25,130 bases of DNA. It comes from Mobilitalea sp. (GTDB lineage Bacteria; Bacillota_A; Clostridia; Lachnospirales; Lachnospiraceae). How positions within the stretch are numbered: the stretch's first letter is position 1; every line of letters starts with the position of its first letter. The notes below the pieces were generated by a model. The model worked only from the letters and a program-made list of their open reading frames with translations. It was not told where the DNA came from and did not search any database. The position numbers and the translations under genes were made by a program. This document shows, in pieces, positions 1-7,584 of this stretch. The stretch spans positions 1-25,130 of the forward strand of contig JARKQP010000174.1 of NCBI GenBank assembly GCA_029974875.1, given 5' to 3'.

Positions 1-592
1 CCTTTCAAGACCCGTTGATATTGATATGGTAAACAAAGCCCAACCGGACTATATTGGCTTTGTATTTGCAAAAAGCAAGAGGCAGGTCAGCGAAGAACAG
101 GCCTGGGAGCTAAAGCAAAGACTTCGCCCGGAAATTCCGGCGGTTGGAGTATTTGTTAATGAGGAGCCCGGGACAATCATACGGCTCTGCCAGGCGGGGA
201 TCATAGACCTGGTCCAGCTGCATGGGGATGAGGATGAGGCTTATTTGCTGGAGCTTAAGAAGAGGATAGCGCAGCCGGTCATTAAGGCAATCAGGGTAAG
301 GTCGGCAGAGGATATTGAAAAGGCGAAAAGCCTGGCCTGCGATTTCCTTCTGCTGGATGCCTACAAGGAAGAGGAATACGGCGGAAGCGGCATAAGCTTT
401 GACTGGTCTGTAATCAAAGGGCTGACAAAACCATTTTTCCTTGCGGGAGGTATCAATACGGGAAATGTAAATAAGGCCATGGCCTTAACAAAGCCCTATT
501 GCATTGATGTGAGCAGCGGGGTGGAAACGGAAGGGTATAAGGATAGGGAGAAAATAACGGATATCATAGCGAAAGTTAGGAGCGTGAAATAA
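1..592 (+). CDS. trpF: Phosphoribosylanthranilate isomerase (5' end outside window)
   Basis: TrpF isomerises N-(5-phosphoribosyl)anthranilate to the ribulose-type intermediate (CdRP) in cytosolic tryptophan synthesis. The reading frame is open from base 2 and adds LSRPVDID before the first ATG at base 26, matching the family's N-terminal stretch just after the K-I-C-G motif. That motif, with the catalytic cysteine, therefore lies left of the window, and the ATG at 26 is not the real start. Visible family features are [14 protein letters not shown], the catalytic Asp in FLLLDA, the GGSG..FDW segment and the phosphate-binding GGI and DVSSGVE near the C-terminus. The TAA stop overlaps the trpB ATG by one base, so the two are probably translationally coupled. 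The identification rests on these motifs plus the trpB-trpA context and is firm. Confidence 0.95.
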   Translation, partial: LSRPVDIDMVNKAQPDYIGFVFAKSKRQVSEEQAWELKQRLRPEIPAVGVFVNEEPGTIIRLCQAGIIDLVQLHGDEDEAYLLELKKRIAQPVIKAIRVRSAEDIEKAKSLACDFLLLDAYKEEEYGGSGISFDWSVIKGLTKPFFLAGGINTGNVNKAMALTKPYCIDVSSGVETEGYKDREKITDIIAKVRSVK

Positions 593-1776
593 TGTCAAAA
601 GGAAGATTCGGTATTCACGGAGGGCAGTTCATCCCCGAAACCTTGATGAACGCAATAATAGAATTAGAGGAAGCATATCTGCATTATAAACAGGATGAGG
701 AATTTTGCAGGGAGCTGGAGGATCTGCTAAATAATTATGCAGGCAGGCCCTCTTTATTGTATTATGCTGAGAAAATGACAAGGGATCTGGGAGGGGCGAA
801 AATTTACCTTAAAAGGGAGGATTTAAACCACACAGGGTCCCACAAGATCAATAATGTCCTCGGACAGGTATTGCTGGCTAAAAAAATGGGAAAAAAGAGG
901 GTGATCGCAGAGACAGGGGCAGGCCAGCACGGTGTTGCGACAGCAACAGCAGCGGCCCTATTAGGCCTGGAATGTGAGATCTTCATGGGAAAAGAAGACA
1001 CGGACCGCCAGGCATTAAATGTATTCCGCATGGAGCTGCTGGGGGCAAAGGTACATGCCGTTACCTCAGGTACAATGACCTTAAAGGATGCGGTCAATGA
1101 AACCATGAGGGAATGGACAAAGCGGGTTGAGGACACCCACTATGTGCTGGGCTCCGTAATGGGACCCCATCCGTTCCCGATGATGGTCCGTGATTTCCAG
1201 AGCGTGATCGGAAAGGAAGTAAAGGAGCAGCTGCTGGCAAAGGAAGGAAAATTACCTGATGCCGTAATCGCCTGTGTGGGCGGAGGCAGCAATGCCATGG
1301 GGATTTTCTATGATTTTATTGGGGACGGGTCGGTGAGACTGATCGGCTGTGAGGCTGCCGGGCTTGGCGTCGACACGGACAAAACAGCGGCAACCATAGC
1401 CACCGGAACCCCGGGTATTTTCCATGGAATGAAATCCTACTTCTGCCAGGATGAATATGGACAGATTGCGCCGGTATATTCCATTTCTGCCGGATTAGAC
1501 TATCCGGGGATCGGACCGGAGCATGCCTACCTCCATGATATAAAGCGTGCAGAATATGTAGCAGCAACGGACCAGGAGGCGGTGGAAGCCTTTGAATACC
1601 TCTCCAGAACGGAGGGAATCATTCCTGCCATCGAAAGTGCCCATGCAGTTGCTTATGCAAAAAAGCTGGCACCCACGATGGGCAGGGATCAGATCCTGGT
1701 AATAAATTTATCCGGCCGTGGTGATAAGGACGTGGCGGCGATTGCAAGATACAGGGGGGTACAGATCTATGAATAG
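592..1776 (+). CDS. trpB: Tryptophan synthase beta chain
   Basis: TrpB condenses indole with L-serine to give tryptophan, using pyridoxal phosphate, in an alpha2-beta2 complex with TrpA. The 394-residue length is normal for the TrpB1 type. It starts [17 protein letters not shown], carries the PLP Schiff-base lysine in HTGSHKINN (K85), AETGAGQHG at about 107-114, the PLP phosphate loop GGGSNAMG at about 230-237, and the late NLSGRGDKD motif. The start ATG overlaps the trpF stop by one base, and the gene ends inside the first codons of trpA, so it is an internal cistron of a tightly packed trp operon. Nothing in it looks damaged. Confidence 0.98.
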   Translation: MSKGRFGIHGGQFIPETLMNAIIELEEAYLHYKQDEEFCRELEDLLNNYAGRPSLLYYAEKMTRDLGGAKIYLKREDLNHTGSHKINNVLGQVLLAKKMGKKRVIAETGAGQHGVATATAAALLGLECEIFMGKEDTDRQALNVFRMELLGAKVHAVTSGTMTLKDAVNETMREWTKRVEDTHYVLGSVMGPHPFPMMVRDFQSVIGKEVKEQLLAKEGKLPDAVIACVGGGSNAMGIFYDFIGDGSVRLIGCEAAGLGVDTDKTAATIATGTPGIFHGMKSYFCQDEYGQIAPVYSISAGLDYPGIGPEHAYLHDIKRAEYVAATDQEAVEAFEYLSRTEGIIPAIESAHAVAYAKKLAPTMGRDQILVINLSGRGDKDVAAIARYRGVQIYE

Positions 1777-2536
1777 AATCGAAGCAGCATTTCAGAATAA
1801 AAAGGCGTTCATCCCTTTTATTACGGCGGGGGATCCCAGCCTTGAGGTAACGCAGGAGCTGGTCATCTGTATGGCAGAAGCGGGAGCGGATATCATTGAG
1901 CTTGGCATCCCCTTCTCTGATCCGGTTGCGGAAGGGCCTGTGATCCAGGATGCGGATTACCGTGCCCTGTCCGGCGGTGTAACAACGGACAGAATCTTTG
2001 ACATGGTTACCAGAATCAGAAAGGTAAGCGATGTCCCCCTGGTATTCATGACCTATGCAAACCCGGTCTATACTTACGGCACGGATCGCTTTATGGATAA
2101 CTGCAAAAAAGCAGGGATTGACGGCATCATTGTGCCGGATGTACCCTATGATGAAAAAACCGAATTACAGCCCTATTGTGAGAAATACGGAATCACCCTA
2201 ATCTCCATGATCGCCCCGACCTCCAGGGAGAGAATACATAGGATAGCAAAAGAAGCAGAAGGCTTCCTTTACTGCGTATCCTCCATGGGAGTAACCGGCA
2301 CCCGAAATGAAATCGGCAGCGCAGCAGAGGATATGATCCGCCAGGTGAAGGAAGTAAAGGACATTCCCTGCGCCATAGGCTTTGGTATCTCGACCCCGGA
2401 GCAGGCCAAGAGGATGTCCGGTTTTTCCGACGGAGTTATCGTAGGCAGCGCCATAGTGAAAATAATTGCAAGCTACGGAAAGGATTGTATTCCCCATGTA
2501 GTGGAATTTGTGCGGGGCATGAAGGAGGCAATGTAG
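1769..2536 (+). CDS. trpA: Tryptophan synthase alpha chain
   Basis: TrpA cleaves indole-3-glycerol phosphate to indole and glyceraldehyde-3-phosphate and channels indole to TrpB. I place the start at the ATG at 1769, giving 255 residues beginning MNRIEAAF. An AGGGGGG ribosome binding site sits at 1753-1759, and the longer frame from 1718 only adds 17 residues read out of trpB. The start overlaps the trpB end by 8 bases. Motifs include [11 protein letters not shown], the catalytic Glu in [11 protein letters not shown] (E44), VPDVPYDE and the phosphate-binding GFGIS. The position of the second catalytic acid, Asp60 of the Salmonella enzyme (PLADGP), is Glu55 here (PVAEGP). The protein is otherwise intact. 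It is the last gene of the operon visible here. Confidence 0.97.
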   Translation: MNRIEAAFQNKKAFIPFITAGDPSLEVTQELVICMAEAGADIIELGIPFSDPVAEGPVIQDADYRALSGGVTTDRIFDMVTRIRKVSDVPLVFMTYANPVYTYGTDRFMDNCKKAGIDGIIVPDVPYDEKTELQPYCEKYGITLISMIAPTSRERIHRIAKEAEGFLYCVSSMGVTGTRNEIGSAAEDMIRQVKEVKDIPCAIGFGISTPEQAKRMSGFSDGVIVGSAIVKIIASYGKDCIPHVVEFVRGMKEAM

Positions 2537-2558
2537 GGAATAGGGGAAGCCTATTCCC
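2536..2558. terminator. Hairpin between convergent trpA and ABC permease
   Basis: A perfect 9-base-pair stem GGGAATAGG / CCTATTCCC with loop GGAAG begins on the last base of the trpA stop codon. It also covers the stop codon of the permease gene on the other strand. The + strand side is followed by only ATTT, then A-rich DNA. The - strand side is preceded by a T-run (complement of AAAAAA at 2563-2568). It is best read as a shared terminator for converging transcripts, although the missing U-tract makes it a weak intrinsic one. Confidence 0.55.
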
Positions 2559-3294
2559 ATTTAAAAAAGCGGAGGGAAATAGTGATGCATATCACTGCAA
2601 CCACAAGCATCACTATCACCGGAAGGAAGACACCGTCTATTGGCAGGCCAAGTGAAGCGGCTTTGAGAAGCTTTATTCCCTGTGTTAATGGCAATATATT
2701 CACTATTTTTTGAAGTGCAACGGGCATCACCTCGTAAGGCAGAGTAGCGCCTGAAAAAATAAGCATTGGAAAATACAGCAGGCTGGCGGCGGCACTTGCT
2801 ATTTTCATATTTGGCGCAATTCCTCCCACCAGCAGCCCAATGCTGAACATTGACAGCATAACCAATAAGTATGCTACCAAGAATTGAGGCCATGAGCCGT
2901 GCAGCCGGTAGCCAAAAAATATTGCCCCTGCCATGTAAACAAGAATAAGTGAAGCAATGGAATAAAGCGCATAAATGACAACCTGTACTGCCAGGATAAG
3001 GGCAGGACTGGTGGGTGTTACCTGGAACCGCTTTAATATCCTTCGGCTTCGATAGTCGGATACGACTAAAGGAAGCCCCATGACACCTCCGGCACAAATG
3101 GCAATCGTTGATACCGCACCGAAGGATTGCTCCAAAAAGGTATATTCTGCACCGTCAAAAGCAGGTTTATTTCCGAATACTGCTCCCAGGATAATAACGG
3201 CAGCAACAGGCATACAGATAGCAAAAATAAACATATCCATCCCGCGCAGGGATAACCGGATTTCTGTTTTAAGAAGGACTCTAAACGCTTTCAT
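2551..3294 (-). CDS. ABC-2 type transporter permease
   Basis: This is the membrane half of an ABC-2 exporter, paired with the ATPase encoded just upstream. The chosen start at 3294 (MKAFRVLLKTEIRLSLRG) gives 247 residues and has a strong AGGAGG site at 3300-3305. A longer frame to 3381 would run deep into the ATPase gene. The protein has a short cytoplasmic N-terminus followed by about six hydrophobic segments, beginning MFIFAICMPVAAVIILGAVF, and a late stretch ILPLTQGIKLLKAASLGLP typical of the ABC-2/YadH-type fold before the last membrane helix. It overlaps the ATPase gene by 14 bases, so the two are coupled. The substrate cannot be told from sequence; drug, peptide or lipid export are all possible. 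Confidence 0.9.
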   Translation of the reverse strand: MKAFRVLLKTEIRLSLRGMDMFIFAICMPVAAVIILGAVFGNKPAFDGAEYTFLEQSFGAVSTIAICAGGVMGLPLVVSDYRSRRILKRFQVTPTSPALILAVQVVIYALYSIASLILVYMAGAIFFGYRLHGSWPQFLVAYLLVMLSMFSIGLLVGGIAPNMKIASAAASLLYFPMLIFSGATLPYEVMPVALQKIVNILPLTQGIKLLKAASLGLPIDGVFLPVIVMLVVAVICITISLRFFKWE

Positions 3295-4012
3295 TTTCCA
3301 CCTCCTCGTCTGTGTACCAAAGGTATGTGTCCTCAAATTTTTCATAAGGGCTGCTTGCCATCGCTTCTTGTACCGTGCCATAAAAGGAGCATTTTCCTTT
3401 TTTCAGAATCATAATTTTGTCGCAAAGGGCTTCCACCTCGTCCATGAAATGAGAGGTTAATAAAATAGTAATCCCCTTCGCTTTTAATTCGGATAGGCTT
3501 TTCCAAACATCCCGCCGTGCCTTGGCATCCAAGCCCGTGGTCAGCTCGTCCAGGAATACGACCTCGGGGTTTGGAATCAGCGCCAGAACAATAAAAAGCC
3601 TTTGCTTCTGGCCTCCCGAAAGCTCACTGACAAAGCTTTTCAGCTTGTCAGAAAGTCCGAATTGTTTTAGGAGAGTGACATAATTCAAAGGGGCTTTGTA
3701 GAGAGAAGCCGTAACCTCACAAAGTTCAGCCACCCTTATTTTGTCCTGGTAGTTAGCTTCCTGAAATTGGACGCCAACCCTCTCAAACAATTTTTTTCGC
3801 TCCTTCTGCGGAGCCATTCCCAAAATGGACACTGTTCCGCCATCTTGTTTCTTTGTTCCTAAAACGCACTCAATTGTGGTGCTTTTACCCGCGCCATTTG
3901 CGCCCAGCAAGCCAAATACTTCCCCACGGCAAATTGATATACTGACATTCTCTACCGCCTTAACCTGGTCATAAGACTTGCATAGCTTTTTTACTTCAAC
4001 CGTTGTTTCCAT
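3281..4012 (-). CDS. ABC transporter ATP-binding protein
   Basis: This 243-residue protein is the nucleotide-binding subunit of the exporter. It has Walker A GANGAGKST (37-45), the Q-loop glutamine near 84, the ABC signature LSGGQKQR (131-138), Walker B VVFLDE (151-156) followed by TTGLD, and the switch histidine in LLTSHFMDE (188). Leu replaces the usual Pro after Walker B (DEL instead of DEP), which is minor. The ATG has an AGGAGG site at 4024-4029. The family resembles multidrug or bacitracin-type exporter ATPases. It is the first gene after the MerR-type promoter at 4049-4079 and is followed by its permease, so expression is probably induced through the MerR-family protein encoded upstream. 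Confidence 0.94.
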   Translation of the reverse strand: METTVEVKKLCKSYDQVKAVENVSISICRGEVFGLLGANGAGKSTTIECVLGTKKQDGGTVSILGMAPQKERKKLFERVGVQFQEANYQDKIRVAELCEVTASLYKAPLNYVTLLKQFGLSDKLKSFVSELSGGQKQRLFIVLALIPNPEVVFLDELTTGLDAKARRDVWKSLSELKAKGITILLTSHFMDEVEALCDKIMILKKGKCSFYGTVQEAMASSPYEKFEDTYLWYTDEEVENESV

Positions 4013-4048
4013 GCAATTTAATTCCTCCTATATTTTCTTTGCATGAAA

Positions 4049-4079
4049 AGAATAACACCAGAACAAAGTCTGGTGTTAA
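4049..4079 (-). promoter_or_regulatory. MerR-type promoter and operator of the ABC exporter
   Basis: Reading the - strand, a -35 box TTAACA (4079-4074) and a -10 box TATTCT (4054-4049) are separated by exactly 19 bases. The spacer holds a dyad, CACCA-N10-TGGTG, with arms at 4056-4060 and 4071-4075. In full the arms read AACACCAGA and TCTGGTGTT. An over-long 19-base spacer with a dyad between the boxes is the known layout of promoters activated by MerR-family proteins through DNA untwisting. The -35 box overlaps the stop codon of the regulator gene. The same layout recurs upstream of the regulator itself. Confidence 0.75.
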
Positions 4080-4837
4080 AGTGTAGGGTTCTCCTGAAAC
4101 TGTATTTTCATTTTCTCAAGGCAACCGAGCATAGCTTCTGCGTTTTGTTCAGCGTAATACAGGGATGTGAGCAGCTTATCGCATACAGAAATAATATCGT
4201 CATTTTCTTTTGGGGTATCAATCACTTGCCGGATGTCCGCTCCGGGATTTTGGGATAGAGTATCCAGCAGCCGCAAAATTGCTGAAAGAGAGTAATTTGC
4301 CAGGCGCAGGCAGCGTATGATTTTCAACCGCCTGATATCTTCATCGGTATAAACGCGGTAGCCATTTTGCTTCCGTTTTACTGTCAGCAAGCCGTTCATT
4401 TCCCAATTTCTTAAGGCATCTATCGAGATTTTTAAATAATCAGCCGCTTCTTTTCTGGTTAAAAACCTAGTGCCTATTTCCTGGCTGTCACCTGATAGTA
4501 GCTTTTCGGTAATTGCTATGGCTTCCTCGGCATTTCCTTGTTCATTTCTAATCTGTTCCAGATAATGCTTTGTTAAGCAGATTGCCCTGCTAAAATTTCC
4601 AAGAGCGGAGGTCTTAATAATAGCAATTGCTTGCTTTCGCAGACCATTTTGCAGAACCTCAACCTTTAGGGCAATTCTTACAAAATTGATCTGCTCCATA
4701 TGGAAATCTGTAAAAACACGATAACCGTTCGCTTTACGCTCTGGCTTGGGAATCAGTTCCAGCTCTTCATAAAGCCGTACTGTGTTTGGATGGATTCCAA
4801 TACGATGTGCAATTTCCGAGGTCTTGTAAGTATTCAT
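4076..4837 (-). CDS. MerR-family regulator with two MerR DNA-binding domains
   Basis: The 253-residue protein carries two MerR-type winged-helix domains. The first is at about 3-60 (TSEIAHRIGIHPNTVRLYEE, then NGYRVFTD). The second is at about 126-192 (LTRKEAADYLKISIDALRNW, then NGYRVYTDEDIRRL). Residues 80-120 are helical linker, and the C-terminal 60 residues are probably a coiled-coil or ligand region with one Cys near 219 and one near 239. MerR proteins usually carry one such domain and dimerise. It sits between its own promoter (4863-4893) and that of the exporter (4049-4079), both with the same dyad, so it most likely controls both. The start at 4837 has a GGTGGTGA site. The inducer is unknown. 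Confidence 0.88.
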   Translation of the reverse strand: MNTYKTSEIAHRIGIHPNTVRLYEELELIPKPERKANGYRVFTDFHMEQINFVRIALKVEVLQNGLRKQAIAIIKTSALGNFSRAICLTKHYLEQIRNEQGNAEEAIAITEKLLSGDSQEIGTRFLTRKEAADYLKISIDALRNWEMNGLLTVKRKQNGYRVYTDEDIRRLKIIRCLRLANYSLSAILRLLDTLSQNPGADIRQVIDTPKENDDIISVCDKLLTSLYYAEQNAEAMLGCLEKMKIQFQENPTL

Positions 4838-4862
4838 TTTATCACCACCATTTTTTTACACC

Positions 4863-4893
4863 ATAATATCACCATATTGAAGTCTGGTGTTAT
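4863..4893 (-). promoter_or_regulatory. MerR-type promoter and operator of the regulator gene
   Basis: On the - strand a -35 box ATAACA (4893-4888) and a -10 box TATTAT (4868-4863) lie 19 bases apart around CACCA-N10-TGGTG (arms at 4870-4874 and 4885-4889). This is the same geometry and arm sequence as the exporter promoter. The stretch 4880-4906 matches 4066-4092 at 25 of 27 positions. Transcription should start about 20 bases before the regulator ATG, suggesting autoregulation. Confidence 0.75.
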
Positions 4894-4963
4894 AGTGGAG
4901 GGTTCTAATGATATGAACCAATCAGATAGTAAAGACACAGGGAGTCATTGGGGGGTACCAGCA

Positions 4964-5425
4964 CTACTGTAACAGTATAAAACCATTATTGTCCGCTTCT
5001 GTGGCTGTGGTCTCAACCATTGCTCCCGGAGTCAGATCCCTTCGTTCCCCAGTGCTGATTTCAGCAATTAGCTGATACACTCCGTCGGAGACCGGAGTAA
5101 ATGAAATATCCTGATATGGCTCGTAATCAGATAGCTTAATTACTTCATTATTTTCTAAATTAACCGCACAGATAATCGCCGTTTCATCCTTCAAGCCTAG
5201 ATCAAGCTGGGAAATGGTGAGCTTCGAATTAGAGGAAAGCCTGATCCCTGTACCATAATCGCGGTACACCAGGTCATTTTGAATGTCTGAATAATCATCA
5301 ACGGAGCCCGTGACAGAAACCATCCCATCCGTAGGGGGCACCTGGTTCAAATCGCCTTCCTTACGCTGGCAGCCAACGAGCAATAAAATAAAAACAAATA
5401 AGAAAAATGTAAGCAGCTTTTTCAC
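4964..5425 (-). CDS. Small lipoprotein of unknown function
   Basis: A predicted secreted lipoprotein of 153 residues. It opens with VKKLLTFFLFVFILLLVGCQ, a basic n-region, a hydrophobic core and a lipobox LVGC with the lipidated Cys at 19, so the mature protein should be anchored outside the cytoplasmic membrane. I chose the GTG at 5425 because the GGGGGA site at 5435-5440 is 9 bases away. The ATG at 5434 is nearly adjacent to that site, and the frame reaching 5605 is read through tandem repeats. The mature part is about 130 residues, mostly polar, with a likely beta-rich C-terminal half (DGVYQLIAEISTGERRDLTPG). I do not recognise a family. It lies upstream of the MerR gene on the same strand, but no functional link is visible. 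Confidence 0.75.
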   Translation of the reverse strand: MKKLLTFFLFVFILLLVGCQRKEGDLNQVPPTDGMVSVTGSVDDYSDIQNDLVYRDYGTGIRLSSNSKLTISQLDLGLKDETAIICAVNLENNEVIKLSDYEPYQDISFTPVSDGVYQLIAEISTGERRDLTPGAMVETTATEADNNGFILLQ

Positions 5426-5452
5426 TTGTATCATTCCCCCTTCTATAAAAAA

Positions 5453-5529
5453 CCTATATAAACAAAACCCATATAACAAAACCCATATAACAAAACCTAT
5501 ATAACAAAACCTATATAACAAAACCATAT
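5453..5529. repeat. 14-base tandem repeats before the lipoprotein gene
   Basis: Four exact-length units (5469-5482, 5483-5496, 5497-5510, 5511-5524) read CCATATAACAAAAC or CTATATAACAAAAC. They are flanked by a 16-base variant at 5453-5468 and a partial unit at 5525-5529. The array lies immediately upstream of the lipoprotein ribosome binding site, within its probable promoter or leader. The 14-base period is not a multiple of three, so the long frame running through it is not a gene. Confidence 0.9.
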
Positions 5530-5898
5530 TCCTTCGTATATTTTGACTATCATTCCTTAATGCTATTATATAGCAATACCAGGAAATAATCCATGCAAAA
5601 TTCAAATCAGAAATTTGTGGTTTTAAATAAAGAGATTTTTATCATCCCTCAAACACATCGATTTTGAGCAGTCAATTGAAAAAGTAATTTCCACATTGTA
5701 CGATTTTGAGAGTTTATAAAGTCATATGGAAATATGAATAACAATCTGGTATAATTTTTTTGTTAAAGTTGATATGTTTAGTTAATATATTTTAGAGGTG
5801 CAATTGTACGGAATATACTTCCGATAAATGCTGCCACTTAAAATTTAAATATCTGCTTTTTATACTATTTTATATAATAACAGGAGGATGGGAAAAGT
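5530..5898. other. AT-rich intergenic region between divergent genes
   Basis: No gene is visible here. It separates the lipoprotein (leftward) from the PPOX gene (rightward). The + strand holds one good promoter candidate, the extended -10 at 5747-5755. The rest is AT-rich with no convincing hairpin or open frame. Confidence 0.6.
5747..5755 (+). promoter_or_regulatory. Extended -10 promoter candidate
   Basis: TGGTATAAT matches the extended -10 pattern TGnTATAAT perfectly. No good -35 box is found 17 bases upstream, which fits an extended -10 promoter. It would give a leader of about 140 bases before the PPOX gene at 5899. Confidence 0.45.
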
Positions 5899-6351
5899 AT
5901 GGATAAAAAAGATATTACAAAAGCACAGGAACTTATGGCCGAACGGTTTGGCCATGATACCCTTATTTCGGTTGCAACCGCAAATGAGGAAATTCCGCAT
6001 GTTCGCATTGTCAATAGTTATTATGAAGATGGGAGCTTTTATACAGTTACATACGCTCTTTCCAATAAAATGAAGCAGATAACAAAGAACCCCAAAGTCG
6101 CTGTATGTGGAGAATGGTTTACTGCCCACGGTATCGGTGAAAATATCGGGCACCCATGCGATGAACGCAATTCTGAACTTGCCGCAAACCTAAGAGAAGT
6201 ATTTTCCCAATGGTATTACAATGGACATACGGATGAAAGTGACCCCAACACATGTATTCTCCGTATCCGTCTTACAGACGGGATACTTTTTAATCATGGA
6301 ACGAGATATGATATAGATTTTACTGCTGATAGAACAAAATATATTATTTAA
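5899..6351 (+). CDS. Pyridoxamine 5'-phosphate oxidase-fold flavoprotein
   Basis: This 150-residue protein has the look of the FMN-binding split-barrel (PPOX) superfamily. An N-terminal helix leads into DTLISVATANEEIPHVRIVNSYY, the typical first strands, then SFYTVTYALSNKMKQITKNPKVAVCG, the central barrel where FMN phosphate contacts usually sit. Members bind flavin or F420 or heme and often have redox or stress roles; the exact reaction cannot be assigned. AGGAGG at 5882-5887 is 11 bases before the ATG. The gene is followed after 13 bases by an acetyltransferase, so the two probably form an operon. Confidence 0.82.
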   Translation: MDKKDITKAQELMAERFGHDTLISVATANEEIPHVRIVNSYYEDGSFYTVTYALSNKMKQITKNPKVAVCGEWFTAHGIGENIGHPCDERNSELAANLREVFSQWYYNGHTDESDPNTCILRIRLTDGILFNHGTRYDIDFTADRTKYII

Positions 6352-6364
6352 ACAAGGAGTTCCT

Positions 6365-7282
6365 ATGAATAAAACAACAATAAATGAACCATGGATTAAG
6401 CTAAACGCTTACCTTCGCCAGGAAGATTATGATATAATCCATTCACTGCAATTGCACTGCTCCAATGAAGACCAAATCACGTTAAAGCTGGAACTTGACT
6501 ATAAGCTTAGTGATGCTGTGAATTGTACTGACAGTGCCAATATTCATGACATCAATGAATTCATGTACTTTTCCGGTGCGCAGCTGGTAGGGTATATTGG
6601 GATAGCTGCCTTTGGAGGTGCATCGGCTTTCGAGGTTACCGGCATGGTGCATCCGAATTACCGGCGGCAAGGGATTTTTTCAAAATTGTTTGAATTGGCT
6701 CTTGCAGAGTGCAGACGGAGAAATGCAGGCAGTGTTCTCCTATTATGTGATAGAAGGTCTACTCCCGGACAGAAGTTTTTAGAAAAAGTCGGAGCGGTAT
6801 ATAGCGTCTCGGAATTTGAGATGTATCTGCATGATGAATTCTCTGAGATAAGCAAGAAACAGCTGTATGACATCAACTTTAGAAAGGCCACTAATGCAGA
6901 TGCTTTTGAGATAGCCCGTCAAAATGCGATTTATTGGGGTGACCGTCTTGAGGAAGAGAATGGGAATATCCTACTTCCGGAGGATGAGGAGAGACGGGGC
7001 ATGACCATTTATCTTGCGAGAAAGGATGATCAGCTCATCGGAAAAGTCCATCTGCAGTTGGCGAATGGGCTTGGAGGAATCTACGGGCTTGGTGTTTTGC
7101 CGGAGCACCGTGGAAAAGGCCTTGGGCGGGCAATTCTACTGGGCGCCATAGAAAAATTGAAGGCTGCAAATGCAACGGACATTATGCTTCAGGTTGCCGC
7201 TGAGAATGCGACGGCCCTCAATTTATACAAGTCCTGCGGATTTCGTGAAACGTCGGTAATGGACTATTTTGAGTTGGAATGA
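6365..7282 (+). CDS. Tandem-domain GNAT acetyltransferase
   Basis: A 305-residue protein with two GNAT folds. The N-terminal one has the acetyl-CoA loop in HPNYRRQGIFSKLFELA (about 96-112). The C-terminal one has LGVLPEHRGKGLGRAILL (about 242-259) and the closing motif NATALNLYKSCGF (281-293). The C-terminal loop RGKGLG fits the R/Q-x-x-G-x-G/A acetyl-CoA consensus. The N-terminal loop RRQGIF has Phe at the last position, so the C-terminal half is more likely the catalytic one. Tandem GNAT proteins include mycothiol synthase and antibiotic or polyamine acetyltransferases; the substrate is unknown. An AAGGAG site lies just before the ATG. It follows the PPOX gene in a likely two-gene operon. 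Confidence 0.88.
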   Translation: MNKTTINEPWIKLNAYLRQEDYDIIHSLQLHCSNEDQITLKLELDYKLSDAVNCTDSANIHDINEFMYFSGAQLVGYIGIAAFGGASAFEVTGMVHPNYRRQGIFSKLFELALAECRRRNAGSVLLLCDRRSTPGQKFLEKVGAVYSVSEFEMYLHDEFSEISKKQLYDINFRKATNADAFEIARQNAIYWGDRLEEENGNILLPEDEERRGMTIYLARKDDQLIGKVHLQLANGLGGIYGLGVLPEHRGKGLGRAILLGAIEKLKAANATDIMLQVAAENATALNLYKSCGFRETSVMDYFELE

Positions 7283-7584
7283 TCCATTGATTGAGTAAAT
7301 ATTTGTACCTTTTGATTCATTTATAAGCGGGTGAATTTTGCTATAGAAAAATAGATAAATGCTTTGGAATTTCTAAGCTATTGGTATATAATGGAGATGT
7401 TTAAATAATTTAATATTATATAATTTAGAAGATCTGAAGTATGGGCTTCATAACCGAAATACAATTGAAACAGGAAAGGTATAGTATATTATGCAAAAAC
7501 GGCCATTTGTAAGACGAAGTTAGCAATCGCAGATTATAAGCTGGCGAAGAAGGATATTTTTTAACATTTAGGAGGATGAAGAAT
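7283..7584. other. Intergenic region before the SDR gene
   Basis: It contains the promoter at 7364-7392 and a leader of roughly 185 bases. I see no strong terminator after the GNAT gene. A short open stretch at 7469-7564 ends in AIADYKLAKKDIF but has no start codon and may be a gene remnant or chance. Confidence 0.5.
7364..7392 (+). promoter_or_regulatory. Sigma-A-type promoter of the SDR gene
   Basis: A -35 box TTGGAA (7364-7369) and a perfect -10 box TATAAT (7387-7392) are 17 bases apart. The predicted start is near 7399, giving a leader of about 185 bases to the ATG at 7585. Confidence 0.6.

Noticed and set aside
1718..1768. N-terminal extension of TrpA
   Set aside because: These 17 codons are read from trpB in another frame; the ATG at 1769 has the ribosome binding site and matches the family start.
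2561..3097. 178-codon leftward frame inside the permease gene
   Set aside because: It is a shadow frame of the ABC-2 permease, which has the membrane-helix pattern and the ribosome binding site.
5453..5529. CRISPR array
   Set aside because: Units of 14 bases are contiguous with no spacers, and no cas gene is present; the same holds for the other arrays.
5426..5605. Long N-terminal extension of the lipoprotein (Cys/Tyr/Phe-rich)
   Set aside because: It is translated through the 14-base tandem array, lacks a ribosome binding site, and would bury the signal peptide.
7469..7564. Short open stretch ending AIADYKLAKKDIF before the SDR gene
   Set aside because: No start codon or ribosome binding site and a stop directly upstream; it may be leader sequence or a remnant, but cannot be supported.
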